This document shows positions 45,331 through 56,264 of a stretch of DNA of 64,000 nucleotides, in pieces. The position numbers and the translations under genes are program-made. The stretch covers positions 7,267,873 through 7,331,872 of the forward strand of contig JAXIVH010000005.1 in NCBI GenBank assembly GCA_036785325.1. Direction: 5' to 3'. The number at the start of each line of letters is the position of its first letter. Position 1 is the first letter of the stretch. Source of the DNA: Urophycis tenuis (lineage: Eukaryota > Chordata > Actinopteri > Gadiformes > Phycidae). Below the pieces are notes generated by a model. It made no database searches. It was given only the letters and a program-made list of their open reading frames with translations, and had not been told where the DNA came from.

Positions 45331-48300
45331 TTATTGCTCAGTTGTTGGCAAAGGCTGATACTGAACAGCAGCCCTCTTGGATCTGTGAATCATCACTCCA
45401 CAGATCATGCCAATCGCTGCTAGAAGGCATCCAGCGATGAAGGCCAGGTTGAGATTCACGCCGGTAACTAGAGTAAACAAACAACAGTTGCATTAACAGA
45501 TATTTCACCATATCTACTTGTTTCAAAAGCAATATTGTTGTTTGCAATGCATTGCCACAAATTAAAAGACTCAGAAGATTCAACATTACCTCCCCTCCCG
45601 CTTTGTGATGTGCTTCGCAAACGCAAAGGACCCTGGGAAATGGAGTGCGCTCCTGTTTCAATAACAGCCGCTCTCTTGCGCCGAGCAAATGGGGAGGCTG
45701 TTGATGTGACACATCCTTTGGAGCACCTGGTTCCGTAGTTCCCAGCCTCACAGAGAATGAGTGAACAGGTGATGTACACCTGAACCATAATGAGATATAC
45801 TGTCAGTACATGGATACACTTAAGCTGTTCCTCTGAAGTTATTTACTTGTTGAATAACAAGAAAAACAAATCCTTACCTGGTTATGTAGTCCTATGAATT
45901 TGAAGGCATCGATTGAAAACCGAAACTGTTTGTCATGACTTGGGTAGATGACAACAGTGGGGTCCACTGTACACCTAGTTTAAATACATAAACAAAACAG
46001 ATTACAAATAATATATTCATAGTGCAATTTACATGGCTTACATCAAGAATATCTCGAGTTATTTATTTATTTTATTTGATGTGTTTAGCTGAACAAACAA
46101 AAAAATTTAATGAAGACGTGGAGGTAGTTAGGTCGGAAGGTAGTTTTTTAGATGTTTTTTAGCTCATCAAACAATGAAAAAGAATGTAAGGAAGACAAAT
46201 AGGTAGGAAGGTAGTTTACCCGTTCTCTATGATGGAGTAGGTTTTCTTGTAATTAGGGTTATCGTAAGGGGAAGCTCTGCAGGACTCCACAAACAGCTCA
46301 GTGTTGTTGACTGAAGACGTGGCCTCTATCTGCATGTAAATCTTCTCTCCGACTTCATACTCCAGTGGGTAATAGTGCGGATTGATCATTGCGCCAAAGA
46401 GGTTGTCTGGGTAGAACTCAAAGTTATAGGTGAATGTCCCAAAGCCCCTCTCCATAATCGTCCGGTTGTCTCTGTGGACTGCGAACCCCAGGGTTACATT
46501 TCCATGCTTCGGGTACTGGCAGTAAAACTGAACTTCCAGCAGATGTTTCCTGGTTACGATGTCTTTGACATCTTCAAAGGTGGTGATCTCGTTTGAGAAA
46601 ATAAGGTTGTTGTCATCCTCCTGCAGATCAAGAACATTGGTTAAAACTTGAGACAATGAAATTAACAAAATCAGCAGCTATACATATCCATTTGCAACAT
46701 ACTATAACATTTATTATATAATCTTAGTGAATTACCCCAATCGTAGTACCACACGCATTGAGAGGGACAAATCCAATGACATGAGTGCTATTGGAGTGTA
46801 GCCTGCAGGCTGTGTTGTCGCCTTCATTCAGACGCAGGTGAGCTTCATCGAGTCCCTTGAATGCGGCTTTTTCCAACTCTACTGTCATTGAGGTTTCATT
46901 GCAGATCACGTGGGCTATAGCTGTTGTAGAGATTCGAAGTGAATTATTCCTTGATTATGTAAAAACCTGCATAACACTGCATAACAATGTACAACATTTA
47001 AATGTACAACATTTAAAACATTTATGTATGTCAGTGCTCACCATGTTCAACATGCAGCCAAACACATCGCATTTCAGACTGATACTGCTGATATCTGAAA
47101 ATTATTTTAAGAATTAGTCACTATGATTGTATTCTTAATATGGGCACTGTAAAGAGACATTCTCGTTCCTTACTAATGTAGTCAAGTAATTGTGTTCCAT
47201 GCTTGGAGACTCCAAATAAAGAAACCTACGAAAAAGCCGCTTCAGCAACGAAGCAAATTGGAACCTGCTCTCCAAATTGCTCTACAGTGGGGGTCCATCT
47301 GATGTAAAACTCTCCCGCTGCAATCCTGTGCTTGGTGGTGTTCAGGGGTCCAGTGAAGATGATATCCCCTACTCTGTATTCAATGACAATAAAAAAATCA
47401 ATTACTATTGAGATGATCAAGTTGTGGGTGATATTTTTTCAGTTGTTCAGCTGAATGAAATGTAACATTGTGTCAGCAGACAAGTGTACTTACGTTGAAT
47501 AATGAGCTTTTGCTTTGATCCTCATTTCAAATATTTCGTTGACTTGAGCTTTGAGTATTTCTCCGTGATCTGGTGTTGGGTGAACAAACCGAGGCAAGTA
47601 CTCTCCTTCGGCACAGGATGGAGCAGCACTATCCACTGCAGTTAAAGTAGAAATGGTTTAGCTTCCAAAAGCGTACAATATGTTGTAGAGCGAAAGAGCA
47701 AGCGTATCTACACATAGGCATTAAATCATGATAAATCAGGACCAAGTGTAAAAGTATGCAGTTATACATTAGCATACAAAGGACAACACATTGCATTATG
47801 TCATCGATCAGTCATGAAATGACAACCAAATATGTTGCAGATGTGCAAACTCGCGTCCTTACCAAGTACAGAGAATTGCAGAGGAATCTGGCTGAGGGGA
47901 GTAGGAAGCGGTCCACTGGTAGTATACTGTCTTGTGGGTGCAGTTGTACTGGTAGTGTAGGGGGTAGTGGTGGTGGTGGGCACTGGAGTGGTGGTGGTGG
48001 GCACCGGGGTGGTGGTGGTGGGCACCGGGGTGGTGGTGGTGGTGGGGGCATGGTGGTACCACCACCACCAGGAGTTGGTGGTGGGCGCCAGGGTGGTGGT
48101 GGGCATCGGGGTGGTGGTGGTGGTGGCGGCATGGTGGTACCACCACCACCAGGATTTGGTGGTGGGCGCCGAGGTGGTGGTGGTGGGCATCGGGGTGGTG
48201 GTGGTGGGCATCGGGGTGGTGGTGGTGAAGGTATGGTGGTACCACCACCACCAGGGGGTGGGGGGGGGCGCCGGGGTGGTGGTGGTGGGCATCGGGGTGG

Positions 48301-50536
48301 TGGTGGTGAAGGTATGGTGGTACCACCACCACCAGGGGGTGATGGGGGGCGCCGGGGTGGTGGTGGTGGTGGGGGGCACCGGGGTGGTGGTGGTGGTGGG
48401 GCTTGTAGTGGTGGGCACTGGAGTGGTGAAGAGCATTGTATAGGGGGTATGTGAATACCGCTTGTATCTGTGTGCAGGCAGGGGAAGCCTTGTAGTTTGT
48501 GTTCCGTTTGTGGAGATCAAGGAGATGGTGTGTCTTGGAAAGTCTTCCACCACCAACTCAAACCCATATGTCCCTAGGTGTGATGTGTAGTTATAGTGTA
48601 GGACACACTTTCTCTGCCAATATGAATATGAAGAAGTAAGAGTGTGTGTGTGTGTGTGTGTGGTGTGGGGGGGGGGGGGGTCAAGAACAAATGCAGGTCA
48701 GTTAAAGGTACACTTTCCAAGATTTGATTCCTCATTGACTCACTTTGTCTTAAGTTTTTAGTTAACCTAGATCCCTGTGGCCTTACAGTAAGTGTCTACG
48801 ACAGAATGTGTTGAAGAGCACACATTTTAAATTCAAATTAAAACATTACACGTTTTGTTGCTTTAACATGACGATGACTTAGACGTGTTCATACTAACCT
48901 CATCCAGGTCGAAACCACTGGGTTGATTGCATGTAGCGCATTCTCTGTTATGGATGACTCCATATCTGCAAATAACTTGATCACCATCAGGGTCAACTGT
49001 CATCAGAGAGTAGGATCTTGGGCAGTTTGAAGGAACTCTACCATTAAGTACACAGAAATGACAATTAACAGCAATTAACAACAATTAATTCATCAGAAAA
49101 ATTAACAATCAGAAAGGTATACTGTAAGTGTGGATGGGTTGATAGCTAAAAAGGTGACAAAAAAAACAAATTACATTTGTTGAAATTATAATAAAAAATG
49201 ACTTATTTGTGATGTGTTTATTGTAATATGTTACTAATTTACAAGCTTATTTGCATCACTTTGGCTTGTAGACTTGTGAAATGCCCCATAGCTCATAGTC
49301 ATATAATGGTAAAGACTTACCTCAGGAAGGGCATAATGACATTATTTGGAGAGCCATTTGCCTGCCAGTTATCAGATCTTTCCCTCAAGTCTATATGCGT
49401 GAATAGTCTCCAGGACCCCAGGTTATTCACATTGTAAATCCAACAGCAGCTAGCTTTCCTAGTATATAGAAACAAAATTGCAGCTAAATGGCATAACTCT
49501 TGAGCCACTAATGAAGGTAAACATTTTTTTAAATAAATAATATAATAGACAATACAATATTAGAAGCAAAAATAAATATTGTTGTTGTGAAAGAGAAAAA
49601 TCACCTCAGTTCAAAAGGATTGTCATTGGGGAGGTACAGTGACTGCACTATTTCCGTTTCACACCAAGCGTTTGTATATGGGGCTGAATTAGTGCTTGAG
49701 TCGATAACACCTTCGCGTCTTCCCACTTGGGTGCCACAGTTGCCAGTCCAACACCTCCAATCGAAATAATGATAGCAGCTTCGGTACGTTTGCCTGAAAT
49801 GTAGATCCACCTGTGGAGAACACCAAATGAATTGTGTGAACACATTAAACCATGTTACAGTAAGGCTATTGTAGGCAATTTATTTTTGAAGCATTTCTTG
49901 TCACATTTGTTGATATTCTCTATAAATCACAGCAATCACAGCAATCAGTAAATCCAATGCTCAGTTCAACATTTATGTCTGATTTGTTAGTATGTTGTTA
50001 ATAACTAATTACTGTATATAATTTGTATATAAGCATTTTTATTTAGCAGCATATGATTTGGGGTTAGGATTAGGGGGTTAATGCCTTAGTTAACATGCAC
50101 ACCATTACCTTTGTTAACATGAACACCATTAGTAAATTATTGGTTGGATTAATAGTTAACTGTTAATTCACAGTTGTTTAATGCATATAACTTCCTCTAC
50201 TAATGTTAACTAATGCTGAAATAATGGAACCTTATTGCCATGTATTACCATATTTAGAAATACATTATCAGGTACTCATTTATAAATGGTTTGCAAGAGC
50301 TAATCTTACATTATAATTTAACCAATGGGTTGATTTTCTACACACATAATACATTACATCCTATTGTGTAATTATATTGCTTGAAATATATATGTTGTTT
50401 GAATTCTTACCTGAATTGACCCATCCAGTTTTCTTTCTTTGGGAACAATTTTGCAAGTGCCCGCAGTAAAATGTGATGCAGATGCAAGTGAGACCACTAG
50501 GAGCAACTGGATTGAGAAAATCAAGAAGGAAGCCAT
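45331..50536 (-). CDS. Mucin-like zona-pellucida-domain membrane glycoprotein, copy 1 (12 exons, 894 aa)
   Basis: A secreted/membrane ZP-module protein of the uromodulin/GP2 kind that would polymerise extracellularly. Exons 5'->3': 50411-50536, 49605-49810, 49321-49458, 48899-49037, 47863-48613, 47494-47635, 47230-47373, 46736-46949, 46220-46620, 45878-45974, 45590-45779, 45331-45467; phases agree throughout. Residues 1-20 are a signal peptide (MASFLIFSIQLLLVVSLASA). Cys-rich exons follow (CCWIYNV, RECATCNQPSGFDLDE), then a Thr/Pro mucin-like exon, then the ZP module from CNETSMTVELEKAAF and PLNACGT to CSKGC. RRKR (about residue 818) is a furin-type cleavage site, and a membrane span (LNLAFIAGCLLAAIGMICG) ends the protein. 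For exon 46736-46949 I used the AAG acceptor at 46950 because nearer AGs break the frame. Exact orthologue unknown. Confidence 0.88.
47863..48613 (-). other. Expanded mucin exon of ZP copy 1 with WWWWYHH repeats
   Basis: The exon starts with KCVLHYNYTSHLGTYGFELV and then becomes Thr/Pro-rich (PVPTTTTTP), a likely O-glycosylated stalk. Four times the sequence switches to WWWWYHH, because TGG-TGG-TGG-TGG-TAC-CAC-CA is the reverse complement of the ACC-rich repeat joined to itself around a GGTACC centre. The frame remains open. Copy 2 lacks these units and is 315 bp (105 codons) shorter. The strand opposite the gene is Gly-rich in every frame and is an artefact. Confidence 0.85.
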
Positions 50537-50592
50537 GGTGCTGGAATCCTAACTTGCTAAACCCTGCAGGTTAGCACTAATGTATCAACGTC

Positions 50593-50598
50593 TTTATA
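50593..50598 (-). promoter_or_regulatory. TATA box of ZP copy 1
   Basis: Minus-strand GGTATAAAGA, 57 bp upstream of the ATG at 50536. It implies a 5' leader of about 30 nt. The region upstream to about 51000 is conserved in copy 2 and is the likely promoter. Confidence 0.65.
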
Positions 50599-52107
50599 CC
50601 TTCAGCATTAGTCAATGCCCCACCCACAACATACCGTAAGGAAACAAGGCTGGTGCCAAGTCCATCAGTACATCTTGAATTCTTAATAACTGGTTTTTCT
50701 GGTGTTATAAAGGAAGTTATGTCAATAAGACATCAGAGGATGCATTGTTACAGGAAGTCATGGGCATTTCTGAAAAGCGTGTCCAGCACACAATCTGGCT
50801 CGTGGTGCTTTTTTATATTGACTGTGACTATCCTTTGTGAGCTATCCCTTCATCGGAAAGAAGGCATTTGTGAATTCCCCACATTCCCCGAGTGTAATTA
50901 CATGTTAATTGTATCAAGCATTAAAACGTCACTAACACTAGCAAGTGTTGTCAGCTCAGTATGATTGTAGGAATTGAAATGGCATGAGCACGAGGAGGAA
51001 CACATGTAGCGAGCATTTCGTAATGCATGAATTTCAACAACTTTGGCATGAATTACAAACAAGGGATTGCCTGTGTCTTTTTTTGTGGAAACAAATGAAG
51101 GTGGCATGGAAGACACAGACCATCCCAAAAGCTTGGCAGAGAGCGGGAGAAGTGGTAATCCCCAAGGAGAAGGATGCCTCAAACATCGACCAATTCCGAC
51201 AGATCAATCTGTTGAATGTCGAAGGGAAGGTCTTCTTTAGCATTGTTGCTCAAAGGATGACAACCTACCTGAAACAAAACAACTTGATTGACACATCGGT
51301 CCAGAAAGCGGGCATATCCGGTTTCTCAGGATGCTTATAAAACACAAGCATGATATGGCACCAACTCCAATCCGCCAAAAGGGAAGGGGGAGACCTACAC
51401 GTCTTATTCCTGGACCTAGCCAATGCTTTTGGATCTGTCCCTCATTCCCTCATCTGGACAGCCTTAAACTTCTTCCACATCCCAAATAACATCACAAACC
51501 TTGTTAAAAACTACTTCCAAGACCTGCAATTCTGTGTCAAAACAACAGAAAACACAACATCATGACAGTCACTGGAAATAGGAATAATGGCAGGATGTAC
51601 CATCTCCCCACTAGCCTTTAGCATGGCAATGGAAGTGATCATCCGAGCGTCCAAGTGGGTTGTAGGAGGTGAACGTCTGCAGTGTGGAAAGCGTCTACCT
51701 CCCATTCGCGCCTACGTGGATGACATGACCACCTTAACATCCACCATTGCATGCACGAAACGGCTGTTAGAGAAGCTTCATAACAACACTATATGGGCAA
51801 GGATGAAGCTGAAACCCAGCAAATCCAGGAGCATATCCATCTTTCGAGGAAAAGCTGTGGACCAGAGGTTCTACATCAACGACATACCCATTCCTTAACA
51901 GGTGTCAGAGCTACCTGTTAAGAGCCTAGGGCGCTAGTACAACGAGAACCTCAAAGACTCAGACCAGAGCGATCAGCTGAGGGAAGAAACCATCAAAGGC
52001 CTTGCCAGCATCGACAAGACCTTGCTTCCTGGCAAGTTGAAGCTGTGGTTTCTGCAGTTTGGATTGCTCCCCCGCCTGATGTGGCCTGTAACAGTTTATG
52101 AGATCCC

Positions 52108-52522
52108 TTTAAAATCCCTTTGATTCTTTAAGATCATCCAGTAAATGTCTCCTGTAAGTCCCCAGAATTAACACAAACGTGGCACATGGTGCCTTTAGCT
52201 ACTGTGCCCCAACTCTGTGGAATTCTCTTCCCTTGGATTTAAGGTTAGCTCAATCAAATTTCTCTTTTAAAAAGGGTCTAAAAACATATTTATTTTCGCA
52301 AGCCTTTGATTGAGTTATGTCTTTTATGTCTTTTACCTTTGTCCATCTGAATCAGGTTATTTTATGTGCTGTTGCCAAATCTATTAACAAGTGACTTGTT
52401 GGAAGTTCTCATCTTGACAAAGGGTTTTATTTTTAATTTTATTTCATTTTTAATTTTCTAGTGTTGCTTTTGTTCTCATTTTTATCCATTTTGTGTTATA
52501 TATATGTCTGTGTGTGTGTGTT

Positions 52523-52579
<57 letters not shown>

Positions 52580-52690
52580 TGCGTGTGTCTATGTATGTGT
52601 TTTTCTGTATGTTCATATATGTATTTTTCCCTTTTTTCAAAGCGCATTGAGTCTATGTTTGTCATATGAAATGTGCTATATAAATAAAAC

Positions 52691-52731
<41 letters not shown>
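52108..52731 (+). mobile_element. 5'-truncated L2/CR1-like LINE inserted in the copy-1 LINE
   Basis: Copy 2 reads TATGAGATCCCCATGAC without interruption; copy 1 has about 620 bp between TATGAGATCCC and GATCCCCATGAC, so GATCCC is duplicated. The insert encodes the RT C-terminus YCAPTLWNSLPLDLRLAQSN, then FSFKKGLKTYLF, and ends AAGCGCATTGAG...ATATAAATAAAACTTGATTG in (ATTG)n, the usual teleost L2-like 3' end. A (TG)n run sits at 52508-52576. It post-dates the segmental duplication or was lost precisely from copy 2, which is less likely. Confidence 0.8.
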
Positions 52732-53914
52732 CCCCATGACTAAAGTCGAGAAGCTGGAGAGGACAGTGTTGCATAGAAAACCTACCGTCCAACCCTCCAG
52801 GGTGGACCCGTTGGAAGTGGATCACCAAAAACCAGTCTGACCAAATGATGGAGGGTTCTTGTTGAGTTTATCTAAGGGTCATCGTCATTACAGGTAATTT
52901 CAGTCGATTGGAGTACTTTAACAAGCTCGGGGTCGCCCTGCGCGTCGTCTCTGTGAGAGTCTGCCTAGGAAGAGCCCCGTACATAGTTTTCCAGTCATAT
53001 TTATAAAAAGTCCCTGCCTCAAGGGCGGGGGGCTCACACGTATTACTGATATTGCAACAAGGCTCCATTCATGGCGTGATATTTTGCCAGGCTACGTGCC
53101 TCGGTTTGTCTGGGTGCACCACCTGCTTGGCCTTGGTTCCTTTCAAGGCCGGGTTGGGTGTAATTTCGACGGTGGCTTCTTCTTTTTGTTATGCTATGGT
53201 TGATACTACTGGCGGCATTCCTTCGCAGGATACGTGACTCTCTAATCTCTCGAGTCTGCAAGGCCGTATCGGTTCTGTATGGTATATATTGTAGGTGTGT
53301 TTCAAATCAACCGCCTGCTTTGCACAGGGCCTTATGGGCCTCTGTCTAAGTGTCTGCAGGCTTGTTTGGCACAGAGTTTATTTTGTATACATCAACAACA
53401 GTCAGCTCTTACATCAAGAAGTGGCTTGGTCTTCCCCGTTGCCTCAGCAATATCGGCCTGTATGGGCATGGGGCCCTGGAACTGCCTGTCACTAGCCCCA
53501 CACAGGAGTACAAATGCACCAAAGTGAGGCTGAACATGACCCTGACCGAGTCTGAAGAGGATGCGATCCGAGCGGCTGCCCCTATACTGGCAACTGGCAG
53601 GAAATGGACCCCAACTGAGGCTGTAGAGCAAGCAAAATCTGCTCTCAGACATGGAGACATTGTAGGACAGGTGCAGCATGGAAGAGGTGGGTTTGGACTC
53701 GGAACAAGCTGACCCACATGGCACAAGGCAACATCAACCCAGAGGAGAAAGCTGGTGGTGGCTGAGTTCTGACAGCAGGAAGAGGCAGCAAGATGTGCAA
53801 AGGCAGTCTTTGCAGTCCAAACAAGGCCAATGCCAATGCTAATGCCCAGCTTGGCCAATGCCAAGCTGGGAAAACCTGGAACATCGTAAGCTCACATGGA
53901 GGGATCTTTGAGAG

Positions 53915-54562
53915 ATGGAAGGAAGCCGACTCGTCATCATCAGAGCCACCTACGATGTTCTTCCCCCACCCAAGAACCTAAACCAGTGGCTCGGAGAGGA
54001 TCCAACATGTGCTCTCTGCCAAACCCCTGCAACACTCAGGCACATTCTCACCGGCTGCAAAACCAGTTTGTCCCAAGGCCGCTACACCTGGAGACACAAC
54101 CAGGTCCTACGACAACTGATGATCACTCTGGAAGGAAGAAGATCTACCAACAACGCCCTTCCTCCCTCACCATCAGGATATCCGAACACCACCCCTTTCA
54201 TAAGAACAGGACAACTCCCAGCAAATACATCTGCTAGAGTGGAAGCGACCTCCCTGGACAATGCCCGGGATTGGAAAAGTAGGTTGGAAAAGGTTGATCT
54301 AGACCAGGAGCTCGTCTTTCCGCCTGAGATCATCACAACTAATCTCAGGCCGGACCTGGTCTTGTGGTCAACCTTGCAGAAATCGCTTTTCATTGTAGAA
54401 CTGACTGTACCATGGGAGACTGCAGTCAGTGAAGCATATGAACGCAAACGCCTGAAGTACTCCGACATAGCAGCAGAGGCAGAACAACATGGCTGGCGAG
54501 CCCATGTGCTTCCTGTTGAGGTCGAATGCAGAGGCTTTGTTGCCACAATACATTTGATTTGA
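53915..54562 (+). pseudogene. LINE C-terminus: zinc knuckle plus restriction-like endonuclease, 215 codons still open
   Basis: CALCQTPATLRHILTGC at 54009-54059 is a Cx2Cx8Hx4C knuckle as found beside the endonuclease of R2-type elements. RPDLVLWS...FIVELTVPWE at about 54346-54417 has the PD...E.T pattern of a PD-(D/E)XK nuclease. This part of the ORF remains uninterrupted, ending GFVATIHLI, but the upstream frame is broken, so no full protein is made. Confidence 0.72.
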
Positions 54563-55075
54563 TAAACGCAGGTTTGCTTGCAACATTGAAGCCATAAACA
54601 ATAACTGAGTGGAGGGACATTCTTGATAGCGGCACTTCCTAAAATAAACTAACAAGCACAGACACTCCCCCGGAACGCCCACCAGGCGACTATCGCCGAG
54701 CACAAATACGCTTGATTACCTGTCAGTGTGAGTGTAGGGTAAAGGCCTGGTTATACTTCTACGACTGCGTAATCCGTAATCCAACTGCGTAACTACGGAG
54801 ACCCCTCGAGCCCTCATAGTTCTCCGTCGTGGTGACGGATACGCAATGCAATTTCCCGCTTGACCAGTAGGGGTCGCTACGCAAGACTGGCCATGACATT
54901 CACGCAAGTAAATAAGTACAAAAGGAAAAAATAGTTAAGAGGGGATACATTATACATCATACATACATTATAAATGAAATGCTTTTAAAAGTAAAAACCG
55001 TACACAAACTAAAAAAACAAACAAAAACAAACTATTTACAACAATTTAGTGCAATTTGCCACCGTCTCTCTCAGT
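54563..55075. other. Duplication junction region
   Basis: Unique-looking DNA between the LINE end and the start of copy 2. 54740-54900 (AAAGGCCTGGTTATACTTCT ... GGGTCGCTACGCAAG) resembles a common fish MITE that I cannot classify. No gene is supported. Confidence 0.4.
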
Positions 55076-55177
55076 ACACTTGTCAAAAGGCCATATCCAT
55101 ATCCACTTGACAGTTAATATGCAATAATAACACTGTAATAAAACTATAATATAAAACTGTACAGACACACAAACACA

Positions 55178-55243
55178 GTCGTGTTTGGTGTCGTCGTACG
55201 TCGTGTTTGGTGTCGTCGTACGTCGTGTTTGGTGTCGTCGTAC
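55178..55243. repeat. 22-bp tandem repeat, 3 copies
   Basis: Three exact units of GTCGTGTTTGGTG + TCGTCGTAC. Found only at the start of copy 2, not at the corresponding place in copy 1. Confidence 0.92.
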
Positions 55244-56083
55244 GTCGTTGTTGCCGGTCATGTGAGTTATCATCTGTGTTCCTGCTTTATTTACAATTAA
55301 AAGAGCAAGAAGTATTCCTGTCTGCCTCGCCTCTCTGCACTTGGGTCCTACCCCACAGCAATCCGTGACAGTGGACCTCCTCTGAGTTTGCAATAAAGAA
55401 ATCTATAGTCTCACAAATCATAGTTTATATTAATATCCGAAGTCCTGACGGCAGACCAGCTCCATCTGGGTAAATGGGGCATTTAACTTCTTCTTGTTTT
55501 GTATTTGTTTTGACCAATCATGTTTTTGGCTGTAAAGGTTTCAAATCCCTTTCTGGAAGCTTGATCCACTCATGCGAATGACTTTTCTTTGATAGAACAC
55601 CTCCAATGAAAGAGGAATCAGGGCTCAACCCGCCTATTGTATGCCTAGATTTATGTATATTTATGTATATTTTTACATATTTGTATATTTTATATTAATA
55701 TTTGACTGTGATTACTTCTATACTGTTTTTCTTTTCCCTTTTACCATTTTGCCATTCCACTGGATTGTTTGTAACGAAAGCAATTTCCCTCTGGGATTAT
55801 GAAAGTATTTCTGTCTGTCTGTCTATTGCAGCGTCTGGTTTCCAGCCCAGGCCCGTGTCATTTCCCCCCAGAAGCCAGCGGTTCAGCACTAACATAGTAG
55901 GACTGCTGGATCCAAGATTATCTATACATCTACATATCTATACGTACGTATATCTATCGTTACGGAACCATTTTTGGGGGAGCCTAATGAACAAATCCAT
56001 GTTTCATTAACTCACCATCATGTCAAATGTGGTAAATAGTATAAACATCAAATGTGTATTGTATTTAGATGAGTGTTTTATGC

Positions 56084-56089
56084 TTTATT
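56084..56089 (-). other. Poly(A) signal of ZP gene copy 2
   Basis: Minus-strand AATAAA about 175 nt after the stop, matching copy 1. Confidence 0.55.
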
Positions 56090-56264
56090 AATTATCATGT
56101 TTTGATCCAGGACAGTCAAGTTAGAAATGACATTATTGTTTAGAGAATAAAAAGATTACCATACCACACAAGAGGTCCTCAGACAGTACACAAGAAATAG
56201 CAATATAATGATCAATTGAATCCCCGTACGTTACAATTTCCCATCCACCAGGTTCAGTGATATA

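Larger units (their letters stand above)
51025..54562 (+). mobile_element. Decayed LINE with reverse transcriptase and restriction-like endonuclease, copy 1
   Basis: A 5'-truncated non-LTR retrotransposon. RT pieces: 51025-51340 (AWQRAGEVVIPKEKDASNID, FRQINLLNVEGK), 51350-51565 (LHVLFLDLANAFGSVPHSL, the first catalytic Asp) and 51587-51898 (PPIRAYVDDMTTL, the YxDD box). Stops and frameshifts separate them (for example TAA at about 51338, TGA at about 51564). After an L2-like insertion and about 500 bp of unclear sequence, the C-terminal part resumes at about 53400 (KKWLGLPRCLSNIGLYGHGA). The RT followed by CCHC and endonuclease order is that of R2/NeSL/Hero-type LINEs; I cannot choose the clade. 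Non-functional as it stands. Confidence 0.78.
43925..55075. repeat. Segmental tandem duplication, copy 1 (about 11.15 kb)
   Basis: ACACTTGTCAAAAGGCCATA at about 43925 recurs at about 55076 and marks the repeat start. From 44372 (CCTCCTCTGAGTTTGCAATA) against 55376 the copies run nearly base for base through the ZP gene, its promoter and the LINE. Private differences here: an L2-like insertion (52108-52731), about 60 bp of extra retroposon tail at 44865-44925, and a 315-bp expansion of the mucin exon. Confidence 0.9.

Noticed and set aside
46910..46920. Nearest acceptor (TATAG) for ZP exon 46736-46949
   Set aside because: It leaves a frameshift with the upstream exon; the AAG at 46950 keeps frame in both gene copies.
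47756..48454. Gly-rich plus-strand protein
   Set aside because: It is the antisense of the Thr/Pro mucin exon, whose splice phases and ZP context are clear.
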